A stretch of 40,339 nt of DNA from a virus: IMG/VR virus record IMGVR_UViG_3300029286_000106, positions 1-40,339 of that record; one strand, given 5' to 3'. Made by a program: the position numbers and the translations under genes. Below, piece after piece: positions 5,073 through 13,137 of the stretch (positions are counted from its first letter, which is position 1; every line of letters starts with the position of its first letter). The notes under the pieces are model-generated. The model made no database searches and was not told the DNA's origin. It was given only the letters and a program-made list of their open reading frames with translations.

Positions 5073-8042
5073 TTATTTTAAATTATCAATAACCTTTTGC
5101 ATGTCCTTAATCGCTTTTTTATGGATTTCTATGCGATTAGGATAATTTCCATCTTTTTCGTATTTCTTTATCTTATTTTCTCGATTGGCTATTTCCTTGA
5201 CGTATTCAGTTTTTACAAAATCAGAAGCAACACTATCTTTAGTCAACTTAGGCATTTTTAATTGCTTAAAATCGTTAATGCTATCGTATCTGTCAAGCAA
5301 TGAATTCGGCGCACCGGTTATTTCCGGCAACTCCGATTCGTCTTTCATAATTTCAACCCATATACCGCGGCAATTTGAATGGAATTGGTCCTCTCCTGTG
5401 AATGGATCATCAACGCTAAATGTTCGACCATCTAAACTCATGCAGAAATTGCACGTTCTATCGTCAAGTAGTTCCGAGCGTTGGAGAGCATGGATATCAT
5501 TCTTATGGGTCATCTGCGTTAATCTTCGGCCGCCATTAATAGACCCGGAAGCAATTATTGAAGCGGTATTTTTGCTTACTTCTTTAATCGCCGCGGCCAT
5601 AACCTTTTCAACTCTGCCGATTGCTTTTTTTGGCTCTGTTCCTTTAGAGATACTATTAATCGTTTCTATCTTGGCTTTGGTCATTATTCTGGTTTCGTGA
5701 TCTTCAACAATTAATCCGGCCTGCACTTTTAATCTATCCATTTCTTCCTTTGGGCTTTGGGGTGGGGTCACTTTAATTTCGGCTGCGACTGTATTCTTTC
5801 CAAAATTATAAAGCTCTTTCATTTTCTCAAATATCTGGTCTTTATATTTACCGGTATAGCTTAACGATATATCCTGAATTGCTAAATAATCTTTATCTTT
5901 AATGGCTCTTTCAAACTTTTTTAAAAGACCTTTTTGTTCTTCCTTTAGAGCTTTTGAGAGCAACGCTTCAAATTCTGCTTCTTTCTTTTCGAATTCTTTT
6001 TTTAAATTTCCGAAATTAACTTTTTTTTCCGCAAATGTATATTCGCGATATGGTTTAAATGTTTCGCTTAACAAATGCAAATTTTTTTTTTGACCCTGAT
6101 CGTTAAATAGGGTATTGTCCATCTCGGCCAATCTTTCTTTTCTGTCGGCCATCATATCTTTGACTTCCTGAATGCGGTCTTTTATTTCCTTTCGCTTGCT
6201 CGGACTATCAGTGCTATCGTATTGTTTTTCCAATTTCTCAATTCTTAACTGGTCTTTTTCTACGCGCTTCTCCAGTCTTGATTTTCTAAGTGCGGCCTTT
6301 CTTTCCTTAATTGGCGCATTAATATTATCCTTTGCGCCTTTTTGTCTGTCTTTTTCCGCTTTTATTCCCTCTTTTCCAGCCTTAATCATTTTTTGAATTT
6401 CCGCAATTTTATCTTTAACGCTTTTATTAAACGCCTTTTTAGTCTTAGTGTCCTTTATCAATGCCGACTTTGTTCTAAAGTTTTCAACTACTGATTTTAA
6501 TTCGTCTATTCTGCGTTTGGCATCGGCAATACTATTTCCGCTATTTTCAATTTGAGTGACATCGGCCGAATGACCTTTGCTTGCCCAATAATCTTTTAAT
6601 GCCTGGCTAATTTTTTGTTTAGTATCGACACTAACCGGAGCCTTAAACATCATTTCGTCTTTTAAGGCTTCGTTAAACTGCCTTATATCTTCGTCATCCT
6701 CTTCGCTCATTGTTTGTTTGATTTCTGCTGGTTGCTCTGGCTCTCCCTCTCCGGCAACATCAACACTTAATAATTCCAATTCGGTTAATAAATTTTCTGT
6801 TTCATTATCATCTTCGTCTTTTTCTGGCTCGTCAGGTAAGTCCATTTCTTTTCGGATATACTTCTCATCATTCGTATTAAGCTTAATAATATTTGCCCCA
6901 ACTAAAGTATTAATGGCGGTAGCAAACTTAACTTTATCAATCGCACCTATTTCATCAACTTCAAGCGTAGGATATTCCTTTGTTCCGGGCCAGTTAATAT
7001 CGCACAACTGTTGAATAGCATATTTGTTAACAACGTCTTTAATATTCTTAGCAATCGCCTGTAAACTATCATAAAAGAAATCGCTTTGATCTTCGCTTAA
7101 TGAATAACTACCAGATGACCCGCCTGCGCCCAACATTAAGAATTGAGCCAAGACATTCAAGACAATCTGTCTGTTATGATATTCGATACTTGATTTCGGG
7201 TCGCGCACCTTATTCGCGCCCATATCCATAAACCCTATTTCATATCCCTCCGGGTAAACGACATATGCTTTCTCATTAGCTCTTAAATTTTTAACTATCT
7301 CAACGGCATCAGTTTTATCTTTAGGAGTATATCCTGACGGCAATTTACAGTATGGCACGCCTAATCCTTGACGTTCGAATGCCATCGCATCTATCTGCTC
7401 GAATACGTCTTTAAAAAACCAAGACTTATAAGCCGATCGAAGTATCGAGATTCCCTCCCAATTATCGCCCTCTTTTTCGTTAGTAAAAATTAATAACTTC
7501 TCTATCGGTATTTCGACAGATCCTTTCGAGTTAGTCACCTGCGTTATTCCGTCTTTCTGTGCTGCTATCATTTTCCAAGATTGGACTGTCCGCGGATGGC
7601 GTGAAGCAAATTTCTTCCATCCAATATATTGCTTGCCCTCATATTCTACATATCCAAATACCTTTTCAAAAACAAAAACCCCATAATCAAGCATTAATAG
7701 GGCTTCCCTTATAAAATCATCCCATGTTGTCGACATGGCTTCTTTCAAATTGTATTCAATAAATTTAGCTTGCTCTATTTGTAAAGCATCTTCTCCGGCC
7801 GGCTTGACATACCAATTAGCCGAGCGTAAAGGTAATTTAATAACTTTAAGCGATGCGGCTACTGTCGCATCTCCTTTTCTCATTTTATCGTAAACAGAAT
7901 ATTTACTTGTTCCGCTTAGGTCAGAATTATATTCTTCTCCCGATATCATTCCGTTGTAAATAGTCGTTCCAGTATCTCCTAACTCCGAGTTTAACGCCGG
8001 AGCTTTTTCTGGTGTTTCTTTAAAAAGTCCAAATAAAGCCAT
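5073..8042 (-). CDS. Portal protein (DUF935-like) fused to MuF-type head protein, 989 aa
   Basis: Residues ~1-410 resemble DUF935/Mu gp29-type portals: YDKMRKGDATVAASLKVIKL, SANWYVKP, DFIREALLMLDYGVFVFEKV, and the QIVLNVLAQFLMLG segment near the clip. The middle (~430-760) is highly charged coiled coil and includes a short NUMOD3-like stretch (KQKISQALKDYWASKG). The C-terminal part holds a MuF/gp30-type domain, with LLDDRTCNFCMSLDGR and FHSNCRGIWVEI (the CxxC...HxxCR signature). Portal and MuF are normally separate genes (~450-550 and ~300-400 aa); here they are fused, so each portal subunit carries its own MuF domain. The portal would form the dodecameric DNA channel. The gene starts 6 bp after terminase. 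Confidence 0.85.
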   Translation of the reverse strand: MALFGLFKETPEKAPALNSELGDTGTTIYNGMISGEEYNSDLSGTSKYSVYDKMRKGDATVAASLKVIKLPLRSANWYVKPAGEDALQIEQAKFIEYNLKEAMSTTWDDFIREALLMLDYGVFVFEKVFGYVEYEGKQYIGWKKFASRHPRTVQSWKMIAAQKDGITQVTNSKGSVEIPIEKLLIFTNEKEGDNWEGISILRSAYKSWFFKDVFEQIDAMAFERQGLGVPYCKLPSGYTPKDKTDAVEIVKNLRANEKAYVVYPEGYEIGFMDMGANKVRDPKSSIEYHNRQIVLNVLAQFLMLGAGGSSGSYSLSEDQSDFFYDSLQAIAKNIKDVVNKYAIQQLCDINWPGTKEYPTLEVDEIGAIDKVKFATAINTLVGANIIKLNTNDEKYIRKEMDLPDEPEKDEDDNETENLLTELELLSVDVAGEGEPEQPAEIKQTMSEEDDEDIRQFNEALKDEMMFKAPVSVDTKQKISQALKDYWASKGHSADVTQIENSGNSIADAKRRIDELKSVVENFRTKSALIKDTKTKKAFNKSVKDKIAEIQKMIKAGKEGIKAEKDRQKGAKDNINAPIKERKAALRKSRLEKRVEKDQLRIEKLEKQYDSTDSPSKRKEIKDRIQEVKDMMADRKERLAEMDNTLFNDQGQKKNLHLLSETFKPYREYTFAEKKVNFGNLKKEFEKKEAEFEALLSKALKEEQKGLLKKFERAIKDKDYLAIQDISLSYTGKYKDQIFEKMKELYNFGKNTVAAEIKVTPPQSPKEEMDRLKVQAGLIVEDHETRIMTKAKIETINSISKGTEPKKAIGRVEKVMAAAIKEVSKNTASIIASGSINGGRRLTQMTHKNDIHALQRSELLDDRTCNFCMSLDGRTFSVDDPFTGEDQFHSNCRGIWVEIMKDESELPEITGAPNSLLDRYDSINDFKQLKMPKLTKDSVASDFVKTEYVKEIANRENKIKKYEKDGNYPNRIEIHKKAIKDMQKVIDNLK

Positions 8043-8048
8043 ATTGTT

Positions 8049-9605
8049 TTAAAAATGTTTTTGATAAATGTCACTGGTGTTTTGTTCGGTCGCCGACTCT
8101 ACGAATTCGGCCAGCGATGCGATTGATATTTTAATTCCCTTAAAACATAGCCCAATTGACCAGAAACTATCGCCATGACCCTCGTGAGTTTCTACGGCCT
8201 GTAAATCGTTAGTCACCTGGAGTATCTGCCTTATCATGCGTTGATCGTTCTGTAATTCGATATATTCTTGATTAACACCCTTTTCAAACTCGGTTGCCAT
8301 TGAGTATTTATCCTTGCTTGTAAATGTGACCAAGACTATTTCAGGAGCTAACTCTTTCCGTTCTTCCAATGTGGTTAATTCTCCTCGAGTGTTATCACAA
8401 AATACTTTATCTATTCTAAATGCCTTAATTGCCTGTTTAATATAGCTGATTTGCGTTGGCTTATCGGGATTAAATTGCTCATCGTCATTGCCGGCATAAT
8501 CCCAGTTGTCAAAAAATACCTGATGTATTTGTATGGCTTTCTTTTTTCCGTCAACCATTCTCACTTGAAAAACTGTAAAGTGCGCCGGGTGTCGTTTCTT
8601 TCCTAAATCCCAGCCGCCGATTGTATCAAAATTCTCTGGTCCTTTAATCGTATCAAATATTGACCGATTAAGCAAACTAGGATTAACAACTTTATTTAAT
8701 TCTTCTTCCGTAAAAAAACTATTCTCTGAATAAACCGGGGAGCATAGATATTCCTGATTATAAATCTTCTGCCCTCGGGTTGATTTTCTGATTTGTAATT
8801 CTTCCCATGACATATGTTCTGGCCATAATGCTATTTTATTGACCGGGTCTTTCTCGGCCGGCTGAACTAGCAACGCAAACTTCTTTTTCATTTCGATATC
8901 AAAGAAGAAATCTGATGTTGTCTGTGGTGTTCCGCTTATCTTACAAAAGCCTGTTCTCTTAGGCATATCCAATATCTGCGTTTTAATGATTTTATTAATC
9001 TTATCTATTTTGGTTAAAATCATTTTATTATCCGGATCTTGAAAAGGGTCGTCTACATATACGCCATCGCAGTGAATACCGCGCTTAAAGGCGAGTAGGC
9101 CATGCGGTTGCATGGTTATTGAAGTATATTTAGTCGTATAGTCGCTGTAATCCCAACTATAAGCTATTACCGATTCGGCCGTTGGCTTTAAATCTTTACA
9201 TTGCGCGAAGTATGGATTGTCAAAAATAAGTCTTTTAATCTTTCCAATATGGTAGCCGGCCATTGAGTCTTGATAGGAAAAATAATGATATTCCTTATTC
9301 TCATAGGCATGCTTGAATAGTCGCCACATAAAATCGGCATATAATCCTGTTGATTTGAAATGATCTCTGGCAGATACTCTCATTGACCACTCGTGTTCCT
9401 GCATCCATTCGCAAACTTCGTCTATAAAAACCCCTCTAATAAAAACCGGAAATGACAGCGCAAAGACATTATGGACAAAATATTTAAAATCAATCTGCGC
9501 CCTCGCTATGTCCAACAGCTCCGGGCAACTCTGGGATAATTGGCTCAACGTCAACGATTCTTCGATTGTTGGCTGATTTAAGTTTTCTTTGCTGTTCTCG
9601 TTCAT
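8049..9605 (-). CDS. terL: Terminase large subunit, 518 aa
   Basis: This is the ATPase-nuclease that pumps DNA into the prohead. Residues ~75-90 hold a variant Walker A loop (VSARDHFKSTGLYADF). Walker B is GVYVDDPFQDPDN. A coupling motif near SGTPQTTSDFFFD follows. The C-terminal RNase H-like nuclease has its acidic residues in GGWDLGKKRHPAHF, DKVFCDNTRGEL and HGDSFWSIGLC. The length is usual for the family. The ATG at 9605 makes a 116-bp overlap with the small-subunit gene. No later ATG is near enough to keep the N-terminal domain, so the overlap may be real or a non-ATG start may be used. Confidence 0.92.
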   Translation of the reverse strand: MNENSKENLNQPTIEESLTLSQLSQSCPELLDIARAQIDFKYFVHNVFALSFPVFIRGVFIDEVCEWMQEHEWSMRVSARDHFKSTGLYADFMWRLFKHAYENKEYHYFSYQDSMAGYHIGKIKRLIFDNPYFAQCKDLKPTAESVIAYSWDYSDYTTKYTSITMQPHGLLAFKRGIHCDGVYVDDPFQDPDNKMILTKIDKINKIIKTQILDMPKRTGFCKISGTPQTTSDFFFDIEMKKKFALLVQPAEKDPVNKIALWPEHMSWEELQIRKSTRGQKIYNQEYLCSPVYSENSFFTEEELNKVVNPSLLNRSIFDTIKGPENFDTIGGWDLGKKRHPAHFTVFQVRMVDGKKKAIQIHQVFFDNWDYAGNDDEQFNPDKPTQISYIKQAIKAFRIDKVFCDNTRGELTTLEERKELAPEIVLVTFTSKDKYSMATEFEKGVNQEYIELQNDQRMIRQILQVTNDLQAVETHEGHGDSFWSIGLCFKGIKISIASLAEFVESATEQNTSDIYQKHF

Positions 9606-10035
9606 CTTTTAATAATTTTAATACTTGAGCGACATTTGTATATTTAACATCCAAAGTTCCAGCGTGCCTTTCAAATACTCCGGCATCAAACTGTTTTTCT
9701 AAAAGCATATTGAAATGCTTGACCCGGGTATCAAGGGCAATAATCTTTGCCATGTCTACTTTCGATGTCTTTGATATTTTTAAAAGTTCCTCGCTTGTTG
9801 CACTGATAAAATCTTCAAACTCGGCAATCGCTTTCTTTGCGGTTGCGTTGTTATATCTCGAATATTTTTCACGCCTTATTTTTTTTATCAGCTTACTAAT
9901 ATAATCCCGGTGCAGTTTTATTCCGTTATCAACTAAAACATCGTGAACTTGCTGTATGCTGACATCCGGTTTAGTTATTAATATTTTTCTTATTCTTGAT
10001 ATAAATTCTTTTGTCTTGTCCTCTCCGTATGTCAT
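9490..10035 (-). CDS. terS: Terminase small subunit-like DNA-binding protein, 181 aa
   Basis: It sits directly before the large terminase. The N-terminal ~70 residues contain a helix-turn-helix-like stretch (PDVSIQQVHDVLVDNGIKLH followed by RDYISKLIKKIRRE). An oligomerisation-type helical middle (SEELLKISKTSKVDMAKI) and a helical tail follow. This is the general plan of small terminases, which recognise the packaging site. The ATG at 10035 (MTYGEDKTKEF), 5 bp after the previous stop, is chosen over 10086, which would run into the upstream gene. The stop is TGA. The assignment rests on position and overall architecture more than on a strict motif. Confidence 0.7.
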   Translation of the reverse strand: MTYGEDKTKEFISRIRKILITKPDVSIQQVHDVLVDNGIKLHRDYISKLIKKIRREKYSRYNNATAKKAIAEFEDFISATSEELLKISKTSKVDMAKIIALDTRVKHFNMLLEKQFDAGVFERHAGTLDVKYTNVAQVLKLLKDEREQQRKLKSANNRRIVDVEPIIPELPGAVGHSEGAD

Positions 10036-10039
10036 AAAA

Positions 10040-10264
10040 TTAATCCATTCCAAAATTATCGCCGTATCCCTCAAACTCATTACCATGCGCTCTCTTGTCG
10101 CGGCCGAACTTATCTTTTAATTCTTCCATTCTTTCGTGCGTTATAAAAAAATCACATAAGGAATTAGAGCAGGTCACGCCTGGGTCACTAGCGTTCAAGC
10201 TATTACCGCATTTAGGGAAATCATCATCGGCTAAATTTTGCCAATCTAATTTTGTCTTAGGCAT
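10040..10264 (-). CDS. Small Cys-containing protein before the terminase genes, 74 aa
   Basis: Not recognised. Cysteines at residues 19, 32 and 37 (DFPKCGNSL, VTCSNSLC) could bind a metal, perhaps with nearby His. The C-terminal half is charged (HERMEELKDKFGRDKRAHGN). It lies immediately upstream of the small terminase, where phages often carry HNH or small zinc proteins, but no HNH motif is present. The start at 10264 follows 80 bp with no gene. Confidence 0.6.
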   Translation of the reverse strand: MPKTKLDWQNLADDDFPKCGNSLNASDPGVTCSNSLCDFFITHERMEELKDKFGRDKRAHGNEFEGYGDNFGMD

Positions 10265-10344
10265 ATTACTGCTATTATCCTTTAACTAATTAATTTTTTC
10301 TTCTCCCCCTCTTTACTAATCTTAAATAAAATATTATCTTTTGT

Positions 10345-10503
10345 CTACCTCACAGGATTATCTACGCATCTTCGGTTTCTCTCCGCCTTATAGATATAAT
10401 TCCAGTATTCTTCGTCTGTCATTCTCACTGCCCATAAAAACAGTTTCCAGCTCAAATAACAAACTATATCCCTTATTACTCCCTTGAATGATTGCTTGCC
10501 CAT
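10345..10503 (-). CDS. Small protein, 52 aa, start of the late region
   Basis: Not recognised. The ORF begins ATGGGCAAGCAATC and encodes a Trp/Tyr-rich peptide (SWKLFLWAVRMTDEEYWNYI) that could lie on or in a membrane. It stops at TAG. The same frame then stays open for another 23 codons to a TAA, which may be chance. It lies behind a perfect TATAAT box (10521-10526). The ~80 bp between it and the next gene hold no gene, only purine-rich sequence and a possible GATAAT. Confidence 0.45.
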   Translation of the reverse strand: MGKQSFKGVIRDIVCYLSWKLFLWAVRMTDEEYWNYIYKAERNRRCVDNPVR

Positions 10504-10520
10504 AAAATTAGTTATTTTAA

Positions 10521-10526
10521 ATTATA
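10521..10526 (-). promoter_or_regulatory. Candidate promoter -10 box before the late region
   Basis: A perfect TATAAT lies 17 bases before the ATG at 10503. At 16-18 bases upstream there is no TTGACA-like element (AAGCGA). A good -10 without a -35 would suit an activator-dependent late promoter, but it may be chance because the box overlaps a TAA stop codon. Confidence 0.35.
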
Positions 10527-10722
10527 CGTAGCTTTCTTTAAGTTCGCTTTCTAGGTCTTTTATGCGGTGGGATTCTCTCCTGAATCTCATTCCGCTTTTG
10601 TTTAGAGATATCCGGTTGCTCTTATGATGTTTCCGGTGGGGATATCCCTCAAATAATTGCCCGGATTTTAAGAGTTGCCTTTTAAATTCGTTAAACTGAC
10701 AATATCCTTTTTTGTTTCCCAT
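10522..10722 (-). CDS. Small basic protein, 66 aa
   Basis: Not recognised. It is rich in Lys/Arg/His (YPHRKHHKSNRISLNKSGMRF) with a helical acidic end (SHRIKDLESELKESYV), suggesting nucleic-acid contact. The ATG at 10722 lies 5 bp after the upstream gene's TAG. It ends just before the late-region promoter candidate. Confidence 0.55.
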   Translation of the reverse strand: MGNKKGYCQFNEFKRQLLKSGQLFEGYPHRKHHKSNRISLNKSGMRFRRESHRIKDLESELKESYV

Positions 10723-10727
10723 ATCCT

Positions 10728-10934
10728 CTAAGCCTTAATAGATTTTTCGTCTTTTTCCTTTCCATCTTTACGGTTTAAAGTGACGGCTAGCTCTCCGATA
10801 TCTAGTTTATCAAATTCCTGCTCGTAAATTTGGCTTACTTGATCTTCTAAATACTTCGGCTTTCCGTCTGTTCCGCCGGTAGGGTTTTCTAATGTTCTCC
10901 GGCGTAAAACTCTGACAATAAATTTCTCCTCCAT
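10728..10934 (-). CDS. Small protein, 68 aa
   Basis: Not recognised. It is a soluble, charged protein beginning MEEKFIVRVLRRRTLENPTG with a Gly-rich turn and a helical second half (SQIYEQEFDKLDIGELAVTL). It follows the RusA-like gene by 10 bp. The stop is TAG, and the next ATG lies 5 bases on, again showing normal use of TAG as stop. Confidence 0.55.
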   Translation of the reverse strand: MEEKFIVRVLRRRTLENPTGGTDGKPKYLEDQVSQIYEQEFDKLDIGELAVTLNRKDGKEKDEKSIKA

Positions 10935-10944
10935 AAATTTTATG

Positions 10945-11334
10945 TTAATTATTAATTATTTCTACCTCTACGCGAGGATTTGCTCTATCCATTTCTCCGG
11001 TTCGATATCTTGTTTCCTGAATATAGTTATCGTTGTCATCGGCTATGCATCCGTAAAAAGTTAAGGCATCGCAGAAAAACTTCTCGTGAATTGATAAAAC
11101 ATTTGACCGGTCCACTCTACGCTTGCTTCCCCAATAGAGCGTAAAGATTAAAGTTATCTTCCCTGTAAATTTTAGACTTTTTAAAGTATCTTCCATACAT
11201 TCTTTGTAAACTTCTTTGATTTGATTGCTGACAAAAAATTTCCAGTTGCGATAATAATTTAAATTTAAGGTGCATTTCTTGGCCGGCTTAGTCTTTCTGG
11301 GGAGATAGACCGCTAGCGGAAGTTTGATTATCAT
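10945..11334 (-). CDS. RusA-like Holliday-junction resolvase, 129 aa
   Basis: The second half carries the RusA pattern: [20 protein letters not shown], then [12 protein letters not shown], then a strand ending [10 protein letters not shown]. In RusA the acidic residues of 'D.DN', 'D.L' and 'DD' bind the catalytic metals; here they are D of VDRSN, D of CDAL and the DD pair. The length (~120-130 aa) is normal. It would resolve branched intermediates left by ERF/YqaJ recombination before packaging. Its ATG overlaps the TGA of the acetyltransferase gene by 4 bp (ATGA), so translation is coupled. Confidence 0.75.
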   Translation of the reverse strand: MIIKLPLAVYLPRKTKPAKKCTLNLNYYRNWKFFVSNQIKEVYKECMEDTLKSLKFTGKITLIFTLYWGSKRRVDRSNVLSIHEKFFCDALTFYGCIADDNDNYIQETRYRTGEMDRANPRVEVEIINN

Positions 11335-11828
11335 AGTTCTTTAAAATTATTACTGCATAATATTTTAATATCTGCTCTGATTCTTTCCTCTGACCAATCC
11401 CACCATTTTAGCTCAAGCAATTTCTCTATCATTTTATCGTCAAATCTCTTGCCTATAATTCTAGCAGGATTTCCGGCTACTACCGCATAGGGCGGAACAT
11501 CCTTAGTCACTACCGCGCGCGCTCCTATTACCGCGCCATCGCCTATATTTACTCCCGATAAAATAGTCGCCCCATAGCATATCCACACGTCATTGCCTAT
11601 TATCACATCGCCCTTGCTTCTTTCGCATTCTGGTATTTCGGCAGCTTCTGGCCAATCTCCTGGAAACGCAGGGAATGGATATGTCGTTATCCAATCTTTG
11701 CGATGTTCCCGGCCGAGAAGAATGACGACTTGATCAGATATCGAGCAGAATTTACCGATAATTAAATTGCCGGCGTTGTTCCCCTTGATTATTGTCGGGT
11801 GGCCGTATGTATATTTACCTATTTCCAT
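11331..11828 (-). CDS. CatB/Vat-like hexapeptide-repeat O-acetyltransferase, 165 aa
   Basis: It forms a left-handed beta helix of the xenobiotic acetyltransferase (CatB/VatD) subgroup. Visible parts are [19 protein letters not shown], then [15 protein letters not shown] (the family's active-site His loop), then hexapeptide rungs [18 protein letters not shown] and [15 protein letters not shown], and the closing [17 protein letters not shown]. It would transfer acetyl from acetyl-CoA to a hydroxyl. Although relatives inactivate antibiotics, a phage setting with several glycosyltransferases makes glycan O-acetylation more likely. It lies between the ParB-like and RusA-like genes and its stop overlaps the next start. 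Confidence 0.82.
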   Translation of the reverse strand: MEIGKYTYGHPTIIKGNNAGNLIIGKFCSISDQVVILLGREHRKDWITTYPFPAFPGDWPEAAEIPECERSKGDVIIGNDVWICYGATILSGVNIGDGAVIGARAVVTKDVPPYAVVAGNPARIIGKRFDDKMIEKLLELKWWDWSEERIRADIKILCSNNFKEL

Positions 11829-11838
11829 AATTAAATTA

Positions 11839-12420
11839 TTAATCCTTTTTAATATTTCGCCAATAATTTAAAATGGAACATAAGATTTCTGATTGTTTCA
11901 ATTTTTTGCCAGAGGGAATTAAAAGAGGATTTTCGCTCTCTTTTTCTAAGCACTCCCTAATAATTTTTTCTTCGTCCTGCGAAACAGTAAAGACAATAGT
12001 TCTTTTATTAATAGTTTCTTCTGCCTTGTCTTGAAAAATGTTAACCAATTCGTCATCAGAAAATCCTATAAGTTTCAAAAAGTCTTGGTCAAAATTTAAT
12101 AATTTGTTTAAATCCCAATCGCCAGAATTTTTATTAAGCCTGATATTCAATTCCTTTTCTTCTTCCTCGCTTAACTGTCTACTTGGAACGCGGACATCTA
12201 TCTCCTCTATCCCGATTTCGGCTAAAACTTTTATTCTCTGATGGCCGCCAATTATTCGATTATCTAAATTAATAATAATCGGGTCTGCCAAATTAAACTT
12301 TTCAAGACTATTCTTAATCTGCTCTTTCTGCTCGTCTGATAATTTTCTTGGATTATAATCAGCCGGTATTAATTCAGATACTTTTCTGACTTCATTTTTC
12401 CAAATTATATTTTTTTCCAT
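11839..12420 (-). CDS. ParB/sulfiredoxin-like N-terminal domain protein, 193 aa
   Basis: The first ~100 residues form a ParB-type domain: [20 protein letters not shown], then [20 protein letters not shown] with the 'GGHQR' phosphate-binding box, then [20 protein letters not shown]. Such domains in phages are used as CTP-binding or nuclease-like regulators and often accompany DNA methyltransferases. The C-terminal ~90 residues ([20 protein letters not shown]) are helical and of unknown role. It lies 4 bp after ssb and is probably co-transcribed with it. It is unlikely to be a true partition protein because there is no ParA gene. Confidence 0.75.
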   Translation of the reverse strand: MEKNIIWKNEVRKVSELIPADYNPRKLSDEQKEQIKNSLEKFNLADPIIINLDNRIIGGHQRIKVLAEIGIEEIDVRVPSRQLSEEEEKELNIRLNKNSGDWDLNKLLNFDQDFLKLIGFSDDELVNIFQDKAEETINKRTIVFTVSQDEEKIIRECLEKESENPLLIPSGKKLKQSEILCSILNYWRNIKKD

Positions 12421-12424
12421 ATAA

Positions 12425-12862
12425 TTAAAAAGGAAAATTACTTACATCTATGGCATTCTCGATTTCTTCTTCTGGGAAGTCTATCGGTGCTTCCTGCGTT
12501 GCTTGCTCTGGCTCTTTCGGTTTTTGTTCTGGTGTCTTTGCTGCTGGTGTCAAAAATTCAAAATTATTTACTATCACCTCGGTCGCGTATCTCTTTACTC
12601 CGTCTTGCCCGGTCCAATCTCTCGTCTGCAATTCTCCCTCGATCATAACCTTGCTGCCCTTTTTTAGATATTTGGCAAAAACTTCTGCCAATTTACCCCA
12701 GACGACAAAATTATGGAACGACACTTTTTGCTGTTTCTGGCCTTTGTCGTCTGTCCATGTTTTATTTGTCGCTATCGCTCCGGTGGCAACCGACTTTCCG
12801 CTTGGGATAGTTCTTAATTCTATGTCGCGCGCTAGGTTGCCAATCAATGTTGCTCTATTCAT
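12425..12862 (-). CDS. ssb: Single-stranded DNA-binding protein, 145 aa
   Basis: This is a classical bacterial-type OB-fold SSB: MNRATLIGNLARDIELRT, ATNKTWTDDKGQKQQKVSFH, NFVVWGKLAEVFAKYLKKGS, VMIEGELQTRDWTGQDG. A Pro/Glu-rich linker and the acidic tip EEIENAIDVSNFPF follow, ending in the FPF-type tail that recruits host replication proteins. It protects single strands during replication and ERF/YqaJ recombination. The ATG overlaps the end of the upstream small gene by 8 bp. It is driven by the promoter at 13109-13137. Confidence 0.95.
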   Translation of the reverse strand: MNRATLIGNLARDIELRTIPSGKSVATGAIATNKTWTDDKGQKQQKVSFHNFVVWGKLAEVFAKYLKKGSKVMIEGELQTRDWTGQDGVKRYATEVIVNNFEFLTPAAKTPEQKPKEPEQATQEAPIDFPEEEIENAIDVSNFPF

Positions 12863-13094
12863 ATGTTTTGACGATTGTTAAATTCATTAACTTGTTTTTA
12901 AAACTAATCCTTTTTTCTAATTGAGTCTGCTTAAAACAAAACAAACTTTTTATTCTTGCCAGATAACCAAAAATAGTTATCGGCGGAATAAAAAGTAAGG
13001 CGTGGTTTTTCACTCTTGTTCTTACAATTTTTAAAATTTTGTTGTTGCCGTTGTGGTTAATCCAGCGGCGATGTTTAATCATTTTTTTTGTCAT
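12855..13094 (-). CDS. Small basic protein ahead of ssb, 79 aa
   Basis: Not recognised. It is strongly basic (MTKKMIKHRRWINHNGNNKI) with a short hydrophobic middle (HALLFIPPITIFGYLARI) that might touch a membrane. It begins 15 bases below a near-consensus -10 box and ends (TAG) inside the start of ssb. It could be a leader-like gene coupling translation into ssb. It may also be a non-functional frame, since the composition is ordinary for A/T-rich sequence. Confidence 0.45.
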   Translation of the reverse strand: MTKKMIKHRRWINHNGNNKILKIVRTRVKNHALLFIPPITIFGYLARIKSLFCFKQTQLEKRISFKNKLMNLTIVKTYE

Positions 13095-13108
13095 ATTTGT
13101 ATAATAAT

Positions 13109-13137
13109 ATTATATCATTTGTGAAGTTCTTTATCAA
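13109..13137 (-). promoter_or_regulatory. Sigma-70 promoter for the ssb group
   Basis: TTGATA (13137-13132), a 17-base spacer, and TATAAT (13114-13109) preceded by TGA (extended -10). It lies at the very end of the 13115 gene. Transcription would start near 13102, only about 8 bases before the ATG at 13094. Confidence 0.7.

Noticed and set aside
5185-5700. Plus-strand ORF of 171 codons opposite the MuF domain
   Set aside because: It lies wholly inside the recognisable portal-MuF gene on the other strand and shows no family features.
11331-11828. Antibiotic-resistance acetyltransferase (chloramphenicol or streptogramin)
   Set aside because: The fold family is shared, but the gene sits in a phage early operon with glycan enzymes. 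Substrate cannot be read from sequence, so a resistance label would mislead.
11839-12420. Plasmid-type partition function for the ParB-like protein
   Set aside because: No ParA gene or parS-like repeats are seen. Phage ParB-domain proteins commonly serve other roles.
12450-12881. Plus-strand ORF of 143 codons opposite ssb
   Set aside because: The minus-strand SSB is unmistakable; the plus frame is a shadow of it.
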